37,385 nucleotides of DNA from Planctomycetota bacterium (GTDB lineage: Bacteria; Planctomycetota; Phycisphaerae; Phycisphaerales; Phycisphaeraceae): NCBI GenBank assembly GCA_024276075.1, contig JAJRXX010000009.1:1-37385 (forward strand). The letters run 5' to 3'. A model generated the notes under the pieces. It was not told the DNA's origin. It searched no databases and was given only the letters and a program-made list of their open reading frames with translations. Made by a program: the position numbers and the translations under genes. Shown piece by piece: positions 17,305 through 25,331 of this stretch; the stretch's first letter is position 1; every line of letters begins with the position of its first letter.

Positions 17305-17409
17305 TAGAGCAATTTGCATGAATAATCTCCATGTCAGTTCTGGAGTAGGGCAGGTCATTGACCTGCCTTCTTCTTGGGGATATGGATAATAATTGCGCAA
17401 AGTGCTCTA
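17305..17409 (+). mobile_element. Family A MITE-like element, copy 2 (type I core)
   Basis: 105 bp, the same length as copy 1 and almost identical through the core, including GGCAGGTCA-T-TGACCTGCC. The ends are TAGAGCAATTTGC and, at the right, GCAAAGTGCTCTA, bounded by TA. It fills most of the 128-bp gap between queC and the acetyltransferase gene and may affect their transcripts. Confidence 0.88.
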
Positions 17410-17428
17410 AACACAGTAAAACCCTCCC

Positions 17429-18250
17429 ATGGAACTACCCATCTCACCCCGCAGCTACCAGACCTCACCCCAAGCACTCGTCCGCGCCGCCAAACGTGCT
17501 CGCGTCATCCTCGCACGCACAATCGCACAGGAGACCACACTCGACACCGCCACCCTCTTTTCAAACCCCGATCGCTCCACCGTCCCCGACGCCAACTGGG
17601 CCGCCGACATACACACCGACGACGAGTCAATCAGCCAATCCACACTCGACGCCATCACCGCGCACTACCACGACCGCAGCCTCACCTGCCACACACTCGA
17701 CCCCGTAGAGACCGAGTGCCCCGCCCACATCACACACCAGTTAACCGAACTCGGGTATCAGCCGATCACCACCCACCTCTACACCCTTGCGCACTACCAA
17801 CCACCCAAACGCACAAACCCTTCGCTACAGATCATCCCCGCCCGCGCCGCATACGCCGAGCTCAACACCTTCTACAACCAAATGGCACGCACCGAACACC
17901 CCGACAACGACGATCAATCGCACCGCGACTACGCACACGCCATGATCGACCGCCTCGACGAGCCGCGCCTCGAACTATTCCTAGGCCGCATCCAAAACCA
18001 AACCGTCGCATCAGTCGGCGTCACCACGCTCGGCCAGATAGGCGTCATCGACCCTGCATACACCCACCCCGCACACCGCGCCCAAAGCATCGCAGCCACG
18101 CTCATCGCTCACGTACTCGATCACTGCGCCCGCGCCCAGATGCAGCACGTCATCCTCGAACGCACCGATCGCTGCCCCTCGATTCCCTTCTACGAATCGC
18201 TAGGCTTCAAGCCCCTCGCCCAATACACAAAATATGTACGATCAACCTAA
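17429..18250 (+). CDS. GNAT-family N-acetyltransferase
   Basis: A 273-residue protein with a C-terminal GNAT fold. The acetyl-CoA-binding region reads 'IDPAYTHPAHRAQSIAATLIAHVLDHC', a variant of the R/Q-x-x-G-x-G/A loop, and is followed by 'VILERTDRCPSIPFYESLGF', the typical motif B ending. The first ~150 residues have scattered similarity to a second, degenerate GNAT half, as in double-domain members, but I cannot confirm it. The substrate is unknown. ATG 17429 begins 19 bp after a family A element; no strong ribosome-binding site is seen. Confidence 0.82.
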   Translation: MELPISPRSYQTSPQALVRAAKRARVILARTIAQETTLDTATLFSNPDRSTVPDANWAADIHTDDESISQSTLDAITAHYHDRSLTCHTLDPVETECPAHITHQLTELGYQPITTHLYTLAHYQPPKRTNPSLQIIPARAAYAELNTFYNQMARTEHPDNDDQSHRDYAHAMIDRLDEPRLELFLGRIQNQTVASVGVTTLGQIGVIDPAYTHPAHRAQSIAATLIAHVLDHCARAQMQHVILERTDRCPSIPFYESLGFKPLAQYTKYVRST

Positions 18251-18268
18251 ACACCCCTCTCCCTCCCC

Positions 18269-18440
18269 GTAGGTCCAGGCCCGCCCGAACACATTGCCTA
18301 TTTTTCACTTTACATTTCCGCGTAGGGGCCGCTACGCGGACCACCCCGGTTAGCATTGCCTAGTGCATAGCGTCGGGGTGGCACGGGTTGCTTGCAACCC
18401 GTGTGCTAAACCGCCCTGTAGGTCCGAGCTCACGTGAATC
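18269..18440 (+). repeat. REP-like mosaic: F, H, D, partial F
   Basis: F at 18269-18292 (imperfect), H at 18322-18344 (arms degenerate), D at 18382-18403 (perfect CACGGGTTGC-TT-GCAACCCGTG), then a partial F at 18418-18438. It lies downstream of the acetyltransferase gene. From 18441 to 18580 I see no feature. Confidence 0.8.
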
Positions 18441-18580
18441 AACACGAGACACGCCTCAACAATAACCCCGCCACCAACGACTCCTCTCCAGGGTGTTAAC
18501 CTAGGAATTCCAGGAATAATAGGCTACCTCAAACACGCTCAACAAAAATTAAAAACCTATCAAAATAAGGGATTTACGTA

Positions 18581-18608
18581 TTGCGTGAGGTTACAAAGTC
18601 AGTATAAT
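18581..18608 (+). promoter_or_regulatory. Promoter of the DNRLRE PEP-CTERM gene
   Basis: TTGCGT (18581-18586), a 16-bp spacer and a perfect TATAAT (18603-18608). A transcript starting near 18615 would have a 5' leader of about 185 nt. Confidence 0.6.
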
Positions 18609-18630
18609 TACCCGTGTTCATAGGGTACGA

Positions 18631-18653
18631 AATGTTAAAATCGCATTAACATT
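18631..18653 (+). promoter_or_regulatory. Palindrome at the start of the PEP-CTERM leader
   Basis: A perfect AATGTTAA-N7-TTAACATT inverted repeat lies about 15 nt past the predicted transcription start. It could be a repressor site or a 5' hairpin. Nothing in the sequence decides between these. Confidence 0.5.
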
Positions 18654-18802
18654 ATTTCTCTTGAATTCACGTCAGCACATCAACCTTTTTCTGACACCAA
18701 TCGGAGCGAGACCTAATTAGAAAAAAAGAAGCTTTCCGGGGTGGATAGATCACACATCGTCCGCAACTCACATCTCGAGCACACGCTTGAAAGGAGACTC
18801 CC

Positions 18803-19587
18803 ATGAAGAGACCTCACTCCCCCCCCCCCCGCTTAGCCGGCTGCTATTCACCACAGCCACAACCATCCTGATAATCGCCACCACCGCTCCCGCCGCGACC
18901 GTCACGTTCCAAGATGGCGTCAACGGCTACAACGGCACGCAAGACACGACGCTCGTCAGTGTTCAGCCAAACAACACCTTTGACCACTTGGACTTTATTC
19001 AGTCCGGCAGATTCACTAACGCGAGTGGTGTTCTTGAAACTGATCAGATCCTCCTGCGGTTCGACAATATCTTCGGGAACGGCCCAGGCCAGATCCCTAT
19101 GGGATCATTCATCCAGTCAGCAACGCTACAACTGACCAGAATAGACTCCAACCCGACTAATTTCACAGCATTATACCTCATGCTCGTGAACTGGGACGCC
19201 GCAACAGCGACCTGGACCGGTTTGGGCAGCGGGGTACAACCAAACAGTTCCGAAGCAACAGGGCAAGTTACCGCAATCCCCAATCCGAATTCTCTGGATG
19301 TCCGCTCCAGTGTCGAGTCGTGGTCAAGAGGCCCCGCGAACCCAGGAGGCACCACGAACTATGGCTGGCTTTTTTCTCCAACAGGGCTCTCTCTCAACCG
19401 TTTTGTTTCATCAGAATCAACTTCGATAAGCCTGAGGCCAAAACTATCGGTCACGTTCACAGCCCCTACACCGCCACCCCCGCCGCCCACCGTCGTCCCG
19501 CTGCCCGCATCCGCGTGGATGGGACTGACACTCCTGGCCGGCATGGGCCTGATCAGCAAAATCAGACAATCCCGACGCGCCGCGTAA
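18803..19587 (+). CDS. DNRLRE/CBM96-like PEP-CTERM protein, start out of frame at a 12-C tract
   Basis: The expected start is ATG 18803, with AAAGGAG 8 nt before it. It reads MKRPHSPPPR... and hits a stop at 18869 because the C run at 18819-18830 has 12 bases. With 10 or 13 C the ATG would join the downstream frame: a signal peptide (LLFTTATTILIIATTAPAA) and a ~190-residue domain. That domain's pattern ('LLRFDNI', 'SFIQSATLQLTRI', 'NWDAATATWTG', 'SVESWSRG', 'SLRPKLSVTF') fits the DNRLRE/CBM96 family of extracellular adhesive or sugar-associated proteins. The tail is PEP-CTERM-like: VPLPASAWM, a hydrophobic helix and a basic end. The only in-frame start in the present sequence is TTG 18787, which has no ribosome-binding site. 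This is either phase variation or a homopolymer sequencing error. Confidence 0.82.
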
Positions 19588-19613
19588 CACTCACCACAAC
19601 CAACCACACAAAC

Positions 19614-19646
19614 AAACAGCCCTCGGCTCAATACCGGGGGCTGTTT
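19614..19646. terminator. Bidirectional terminator between the PEP-CTERM gene and ahcY
   Basis: A 13-bp stem, AAACAGCCCTCGG/CCGGGGGCTGTTT (one T-G pair), with a 7-nt loop. Runs of T follow on both strands (TTTCTTT on plus, TTTGTTTG on minus). It sits between convergent genes, 27 bp from each stop. Confidence 0.85.
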
Positions 19647-19671
19647 CTTTATCAATGATGTTCAAACTACA

Positions 19672-21138
<1,467 letters not shown>

Positions 21139-21201
21139 CTTCGGGATATCTCCATATAGAAAATTCGTGTAAACGTCTGTACCGGGGCAATGACCCCATC
21201 G

Positions 21202-22185
21202 TCACGATCGACCACCCGCCTCCAACCCCACACCCGTCAACTCACCACTCGCCAGCACCAGCGCCGGGCCTTTCACGCCGGGCTCCGAGGGCAACGCACA
21301 ACAACGCGCACCCTCAAACCCCGCCTCGACAAGCATATTGCTCAGCCCAACCGGATCAAACCCCATGCTCTGCTGACCCATCCGCTCCCGGAAATCATCC
21401 CGGTCGTGCCGAAGCAGATCGATCACCACCAGCTTACCGCCACCCCGCAACACCCGACCCGCCTCCGCGATCACCAACGACGGGTTCGCCACATAAGTCA
21501 GCACCAGCAGCACCACCGCCGCGTCGCACGTGTCGTCCTCAATCGGCAGCCGCTCCAGATCACCCCTGCGTAGCTCCACGTTACCCAACCGCTCCGTGCG
21601 CTGACGCGCCGCCTTGAGCATCGCAGGCGACTGGTCCACACCGATCACTCGACGCACACTGCCCGCCAGCTCCGCGCTCACCTCTCCCGTCCCGCACCCC
21701 AGGTCCGCCACCGTCCAACCCGAACCCAGCAACGCACCCATCGCAGCCCGCGTCACACCCCCACCGTACAACTCCGCTCGTAGCTTGTCCCACTGACCCG
21801 CCGCACCCGCAAAAAACGCCTGCGCAGGCGTCCCCCGCTGCTTCAAACACCCCTCTAGCCTTAGCTGATCCTGCTCCACCGTCGCCCAGTTGTCCGTCAC
21901 CTCACGCGCCAACACCCACAGCCGACGCGCCGAGGGGCCCAATCGATCGACCGTGCTGCGATAATAATTCGCCGTCCCCTGACGCCGGCTGTCCGCCCAG
22001 CCCAAGTCGCCCAGCACCTTCAGATGCCTGCTCACCGTCGACTGTGGCATCTGCAGCACATCACAAAGCTCCGCCACACCCAATTCGCTACGCTCCAACA
22101 AACGCAACAACCGTAGCCGCGTCGGGTCCGCCAAGCTCCCCAGCCAGCCCATTAATGCTTCGGGTTGAGCCGCCGATTTAATCAT
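21202..22185 (-). CDS. ArsR-family regulator fused to a SAM-dependent methyltransferase domain (SahR-like)
   Basis: A 327-residue fusion. Residues ~5-85 are an ArsR winged helix ('LADPTRLRLLRLLERSELG', then 'MPQSTVSRHLKVLGDLGW'). Residues ~135-300 are a class I methyltransferase with motif I 'VADLGCGTGEVSAELAG', the acidic residue in 'VIGVDQSP', and 'GGGKLVVIDLLRHDRDDF'. The same architecture is known for SahR regulators of the SAM cycle in proteobacteria, which sense SAH. Placement directly upstream of ahcY supports that role here, by inference. ATG 22185 is chosen; the longer frame to 22230 would start upstream of the predicted transcription start. A palindrome in the promoter spacer suggests autoregulation. 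Confidence 0.9.
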   Translation of the reverse strand: MIKSAAQPEALMGWLGSLADPTRLRLLRLLERSELGVAELCDVLQMPQSTVSRHLKVLGDLGWADSRRQGTANYYRSTVDRLGPSARRLWVLAREVTDNWATVEQDQLRLEGCLKQRGTPAQAFFAGAAGQWDKLRAELYGGGVTRAAMGALLGSGWTVADLGCGTGEVSAELAGSVRRVIGVDQSPAMLKAARQRTERLGNVELRRGDLERLPIEDDTCDAAVVLLVLTYVANPSLVIAEAGRVLRGGGKLVVIDLLRHDRDDFRERMGQQSMGFDPVGLSNMLVEAGFEGARCCALPSEPGVKGPALVLASGELTGVGLEAGGRS

Positions 22186-22202
22186 CACATCATCCGGATC
22201 AA

Positions 22203-22230
22203 AGGATATAATGTGACCCGCACATGTCAA
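22203..22230 (-). promoter_or_regulatory. Promoter and candidate operator of the ArsR-ahcY operon
   Basis: On the gene strand, TTGACA (22230-22225), a 16-bp spacer and TATCCT (22208-22203). The spacer contains the inverted repeat ATGTG-CGGGT-CACAT. The layout is the same as at recA. The leader would be only about 10-15 nt. Confidence 0.7.
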
Positions 22231-22359
22231 CCCACAAACCCCACCACATCTACTTCCCCCTCTCCCTCTCAGCAGGATTATGCGTCATGGTCGTAAACAC
22301 TTGCGTTAAACGCAGTTCGCGTCCACACTTGTCTCACACACGTTCACAAGGAGCAGCCG

Positions 22360-22432
22360 GTAGGCCCGGCATTTTGCCGGGCATTCTTCCTGTCTACACC
22401 CCGTATGTCCGGGCCCGCCCGGACATACGGGG
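22360..22432 (+). repeat. REP-like pair I-F with extended F hairpin
   Basis: I at 22360-22384 (GCCCGGC-ATTTT-GCCGGGC). Then a perfect 16-bp-arm hairpin at 22399-22432, whose core is the F palindrome (TCCGGGC-CC-GCCCGGA) extended outward with CCCCGTATG/CATACGGGG. This is the strongest single hairpin I found in the window. The gap before it (22231-22359) shows nothing else. Confidence 0.85.
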
Positions 22433-22472
22433 TGCAGATCACCGATCTGTCGCCGCTTGATGCATAATGTTG

Positions 22473-22530
22473 CCTCCAGGGGAGAGGACCGGGGTGAGGG
22501 TTGTGTCTTCGGCCACGTTTCAATTTGTTA
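22473..22530 (+). repeat. Family C repeat, copy 2, split by a family A insertion
   Basis: The first palindrome arm is shortened. GGGGTGAGGGTTGTGTC and CACGTTTCAATTTGTTA are present. The tail ATACCAACCCACCCC resumes after the A element, at 22655. Confidence 0.82.
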
Positions 22531-22654
22531 GAGCACTTGGCGTAATTAATCTCCATTGACCGGGTGGCACGGCTTGCTTGCAAGCCGTGAAATACAGATG
22601 TTTGTTACACCTGCGGTCCAATCAAGATGGCGAATATTGACGCCAGTTGCTCTA
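22529..22654 (+). mobile_element. Family A MITE-like element, copy 3 (type II core), inserted in a C repeat
   Basis: 126 bp, bounded by TA. Left end TAGAGCACTTGGCGTAATTA; right end, reversed, TAGAGCAACTGGCGTCAATA. The core differs from copies 1 and 2 and holds a perfect D-type hairpin, CACGGCTTGC-TT-GCAAGCCGTG (22568-22589). The flanks AATTTGT and ATACCAACCCACCCC match the uninterrupted site at 14571-14592, so the insertion point and TA duplication can be read directly. Confidence 0.9.
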
Positions 22655-22689
22655 ATACCAACCCACCCCTCCCCCATCCATTGCCCGAT

Positions 22690-23511
22690 ATGCCTCACTA
22701 CAATCACACCGTGTGGACCCAGCGATATCTCTTGCTTATTGTCCTCCTGACAGCCACGCCCGGATGCACCTACGAGCGTGTCGTGCGTGATGGCTGGGCA
22801 CAAATGCGCCAGCTCAGCAACCAGTCCCGCCCAAACGACAACCACTCCGGATCATCAAACCCATCTCACCGGAACTCCACACTCTGGACCATCGAGTTAC
22901 AAACCTTCGACAACCCCAATCGCCGCGACCACGCACGCAACCTCATCACCCGCTTACAAAACGACGCACACCTCCCCGACCTCTGGGCCGACCACAGCCT
23001 CGACCACACCCGCGTCTACCGTGGCCGATACCAAGACCCCCACTCACCCGCCGCCACCAGCGACCTCCGCCAAACGCGCATGGTCCGCCTCGACGGACAA
23101 CTCCGCTTCGCCGCCGCTCGTCTCGTACCCCTAGGCGACGCCGCACCTCTGCCCACACTCGACGCGCTCGACCTCAAGGGGCGCACAGGCATGTACTCAC
23201 TCCAAATCGGGTTCTACGACAAAACCTTTGGCCCCGAATACCAACAAGCCGCTGCACAAGCCGCCCAAACACTTCGCCAGCAAGGCCACCAGGCCTTCTA
23301 CTACCACGGGCCACACCGGTCCATGGTCACCGTAGGCCTCTTCACCGACGACGACTTCGCCCGCAACGGCGCCGTATGGACCTATGGCCAAAAAATCAGA
23401 AGCCTTCAGGAACAATTCCCCTACAACCTCGCCAACGGCAGAACCATCATCGAAAAAGTCGCATGCAAAAGCATAGGCGAGCAGCCAAGCTCCCTCGTCC
23501 GTGTACCGTAA
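22690..23511 (+). CDS. Putative lipoprotein with two SPOR-like repeats
   Basis: A 273-residue protein from ATG 22690. The N-terminal segment 'RYLLLIVLLTATPGC' is a lipoprotein signal with Cys near residue 26. Two regions have similar layout: 'LWTIELQTFDNPNRRDHARN' (about 65-140) and 'MYSLQIGFYDKTFGPEYQQA' (about 175-250). Each is strand-helix-strand with an aromatic/Gln-rich first strand, like SPOR domains, which bind denuded peptidoglycan glycans at septa. A role at the envelope is plausible. The similarity is by pattern only, so the SPOR call is moderate. There is no clear ribosome-binding site, and a family A element ends 36 bp upstream. Confidence 0.75.
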   Translation: MPHYNHTVWTQRYLLLIVLLTATPGCTYERVVRDGWAQMRQLSNQSRPNDNHSGSSNPSHRNSTLWTIELQTFDNPNRRDHARNLITRLQNDAHLPDLWADHSLDHTRVYRGRYQDPHSPAATSDLRQTRMVRLDGQLRFAAARLVPLGDAAPLPTLDALDLKGRTGMYSLQIGFYDKTFGPEYQQAAAQAAQTLRQQGHQAFYYHGPHRSMVTVGLFTDDDFARNGAVWTYGQKIRSLQEQFPYNLANGRTIIEKVACKSIGEQPSSLVRVP

Positions 23512-23535
23512 TCCCCAACTCCCATCATTTAACTT

Positions 23536-23755
23536 GTAGGTCCAAGCCCGCCCGGACAATCTTCACCCTCTCCCTCTCAGCTTGTAGGGTCTGCGGTGCA
23601 GACCACCCCGACCGGTTTTGCATAATGCACAGCGTCGGGTGCCACTGGCAGCTTGTCTGCCAGTGCTTCTTCACCCTCTCCCTCACAGGGAGAGGGTTGG
23701 GATGAGGGTCGTGTCTCCGGCCACGTTTCAATTTGTTAAATACCAAACCACACCC
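23536..23755 (+). repeat. REP-like mosaic: F, H, J and family C copy 3
   Basis: Fills the convergent gap. F at 23536-23560; H at 23584-23610 with both arms changed (GGTCTGC-GGT-GCAGACC); J at 23643-23665 (CACTGGCAG-CTTGT-CTGCCAGTG); C at 23673-23755 with the intact tail AATTTGTTAAATACCAAACC. A short truncated C start lies at 23564-23580. Confidence 0.86.
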
Positions 23756-23760
23756 ATGCC

Positions 23761-25185
23761 TCACCCACCCGTGACATTCAGCTCCACCTCACCTCCCCGC
23801 AACCATCGCCACGCACACACACCCAGCACCGCATACACAGGCACGTACTCCGCCACCGCCACCCACAGCGGCACTCGCCACAGCGTCATATCACTCAGCA
23901 CCGCGTAGCTCCACATGATCGTCACGCTGTACACCCACACCGCCAAGCCGAACCGCATCGGCACCAACGCCAACGCCCACAGCAGATACCACGGGTACGC
24001 CGTGCTCGACACCAGCAGCGCCGCGAATAGATACACCCCCGCCACACGCCACACGTCGTACCCCCACCACACGCACCACACCAACACCCCCACTAGCAGC
24101 ACCCCCGCCCCCACGCCCGCCGCCGTCGCCGATCCCGTCAGATACGCCGTCAGCCCGTGCATTGAACTATTAAAAGACCACGTACCCACAAACGCCCCGC
24201 CCGTGTCGATCAGACGACCCATTCCATCGCCCCACACCACAAAAGGCACGTACAACAACGCACCACTCAGCACCACTCCACACACCGCCACAACCACACC
24301 CACCCGCGACCCGCGTAGCCTCCAAACCATCGGCAATGCCAGGGGCAACACGATCGGCTTCACCGCCACCGCACCCGCGAACACCACACCGCACGCAATC
24401 ATCCGCAACACCGAACGCACCCGCCCATCGATCAGCAGCAGCGCCCCCAGCAGCAGCGCGATCCCGATCACGTCTTGGTGGCCGCTCCCCGCCACCTCGC
24501 TGATCACCAACGGGTGCCACGCATACAGCACCGCCCACCACACCGACCGCCGCTCAAACCGGAGCCTCGCTACCAATAGCCCCACCACACACAAATCAAT
24601 CAACACAAAACCCACTCGAAACGTATACACACCCAACGGGTCCAACCCCGCCGGACGCGCTAGCCACAGCAGCCCAAACACCACCTGACTCGTAGGCTGA
24701 TAAATCGTCACCAGGTCCGGATGATTAATCTGGTCGAGGATACGATCCTCACCCCGCCCCGCACCCAGCTCATCAGGCGTATGCGCATACGGGTTCACGC
24801 CACTGGCCACCTGACGCCCATCGTGGATGTACCGCCAGATGTCATCGCTAAGCTGCGGCGGCCCAGCGAACACCACCGCCACACGCGCCGCCCCCGCCAC
24901 AAACAAAATCACCACCACTGCCAACCACCCGCCCCGCTCATCAGCGCCATTCCGCCCCTTCTTAATCAACCCCCACGCCACCGCGCTTAGCGCACACCAC
25001 AACCCACCACCCACCAACCAATACCCCCACAGCGACTCTATGTTCCCCGCGCTCGCACCCGGATCGACCCCGTTGATATCAATCTGCCAAACCACCCCCA
25101 CAAACACCGCCGTCAGCACCGCCGCCGCCGCGATCAGACAGCCGAACATCCGCACACCCGTTTGAGCCTTCGCATTCGTCACCAT
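23761..25185 (-). CDS. GT-C polyprenol-phosphate-sugar glycosyltransferase (GT87/DUF2029-like)
   Basis: A 474-residue protein with 11-13 predicted membrane segments. The first extracytoplasmic loop carries the acidic motif 'LSDDIWRYIHDGRQVASGVNPYAH', characteristic of GT-C enzymes that take mannose or a similar sugar from a polyprenyl phosphate. Later motifs 'YQPTSQVVFGLLW' and 'YAWHPLVISEVAGSGHQDVIG' match the same group. It probably acts on envelope glycans or lipids; the acceptor is unknown. The start at 25185 has no convincing ribosome-binding site. B copy 3 ends 43 nt upstream, and a 16-codon overlapping reading frame lies between them. Confidence 0.86.
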   Translation of the reverse strand: MVTNAKAQTGVRMFGCLIAAAAVLTAVFVGVVWQIDINGVDPGASAGNIESLWGYWLVGGGLWCALSAVAWGLIKKGRNGADERGGWLAVVVILFVAGAARVAVVFAGPPQLSDDIWRYIHDGRQVASGVNPYAHTPDELGAGRGEDRILDQINHPDLVTIYQPTSQVVFGLLWLARPAGLDPLGVYTFRVGFVLIDLCVVGLLVARLRFERRSVWWAVLYAWHPLVISEVAGSGHQDVIGIALLLGALLLIDGRVRSVLRMIACGVVFAGAVAVKPIVLPLALPMVWRLRGSRVGVVVAVCGVVLSGALLYVPFVVWGDGMGRLIDTGGAFVGTWSFNSSMHGLTAYLTGSATAAGVGAGVLLVGVLVWCVWWGYDVWRVAGVYLFAALLVSSTAYPWYLLWALALVPMRFGLAVWVYSVTIMWSYAVLSDMTLWRVPLWVAVAEYVPVYAVLGVCAWRWLRGGEVELNVTGG

Positions 25186-25227
25186 GATGTCGTCGCCACG
25201 CCACGCGCCGACCCCACAAGCTCGCCC

Positions 25228-25331
25228 ATACCAATTGCCATTAGCATTTTCCTAATGTTCTTGTACGCGGGAACAGATGTTACAACTACTTATAGATATG
25301 CGACGCGGTCAAAACGCACGCGGATGCGTGC
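25228..25331 (-). repeat. Family B leader repeat, copy 3 (lipB end / upstream of glycosyltransferase)
   Basis: 104 bp. The terminal hairpin is GCACGC-GGAT-GCGTGC (25316-25331), differing from copy 2 by two compensatory pair changes. The repeat supplies the stop codon and about the last 15 codons of lipB and lies 43 nt upstream of the glycosyltransferase start. Confidence 0.86.

Noticed and set aside
21139-21201. SAH riboswitch upstream of ahcY
   Set aside because: Only 63 bp lie between the genes and I find no GAGGAGCGCUGC-type core. Control by the adjacent ArsR regulator is simpler.
25180-25231. A 16-codon upstream frame ending in ATGGTGA at the glycosyltransferase start
   Set aside because: The stop overlaps the start codon suggestively, but there is no ribosome-binding site and no attenuator-like residue run. 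Chance is adequate.
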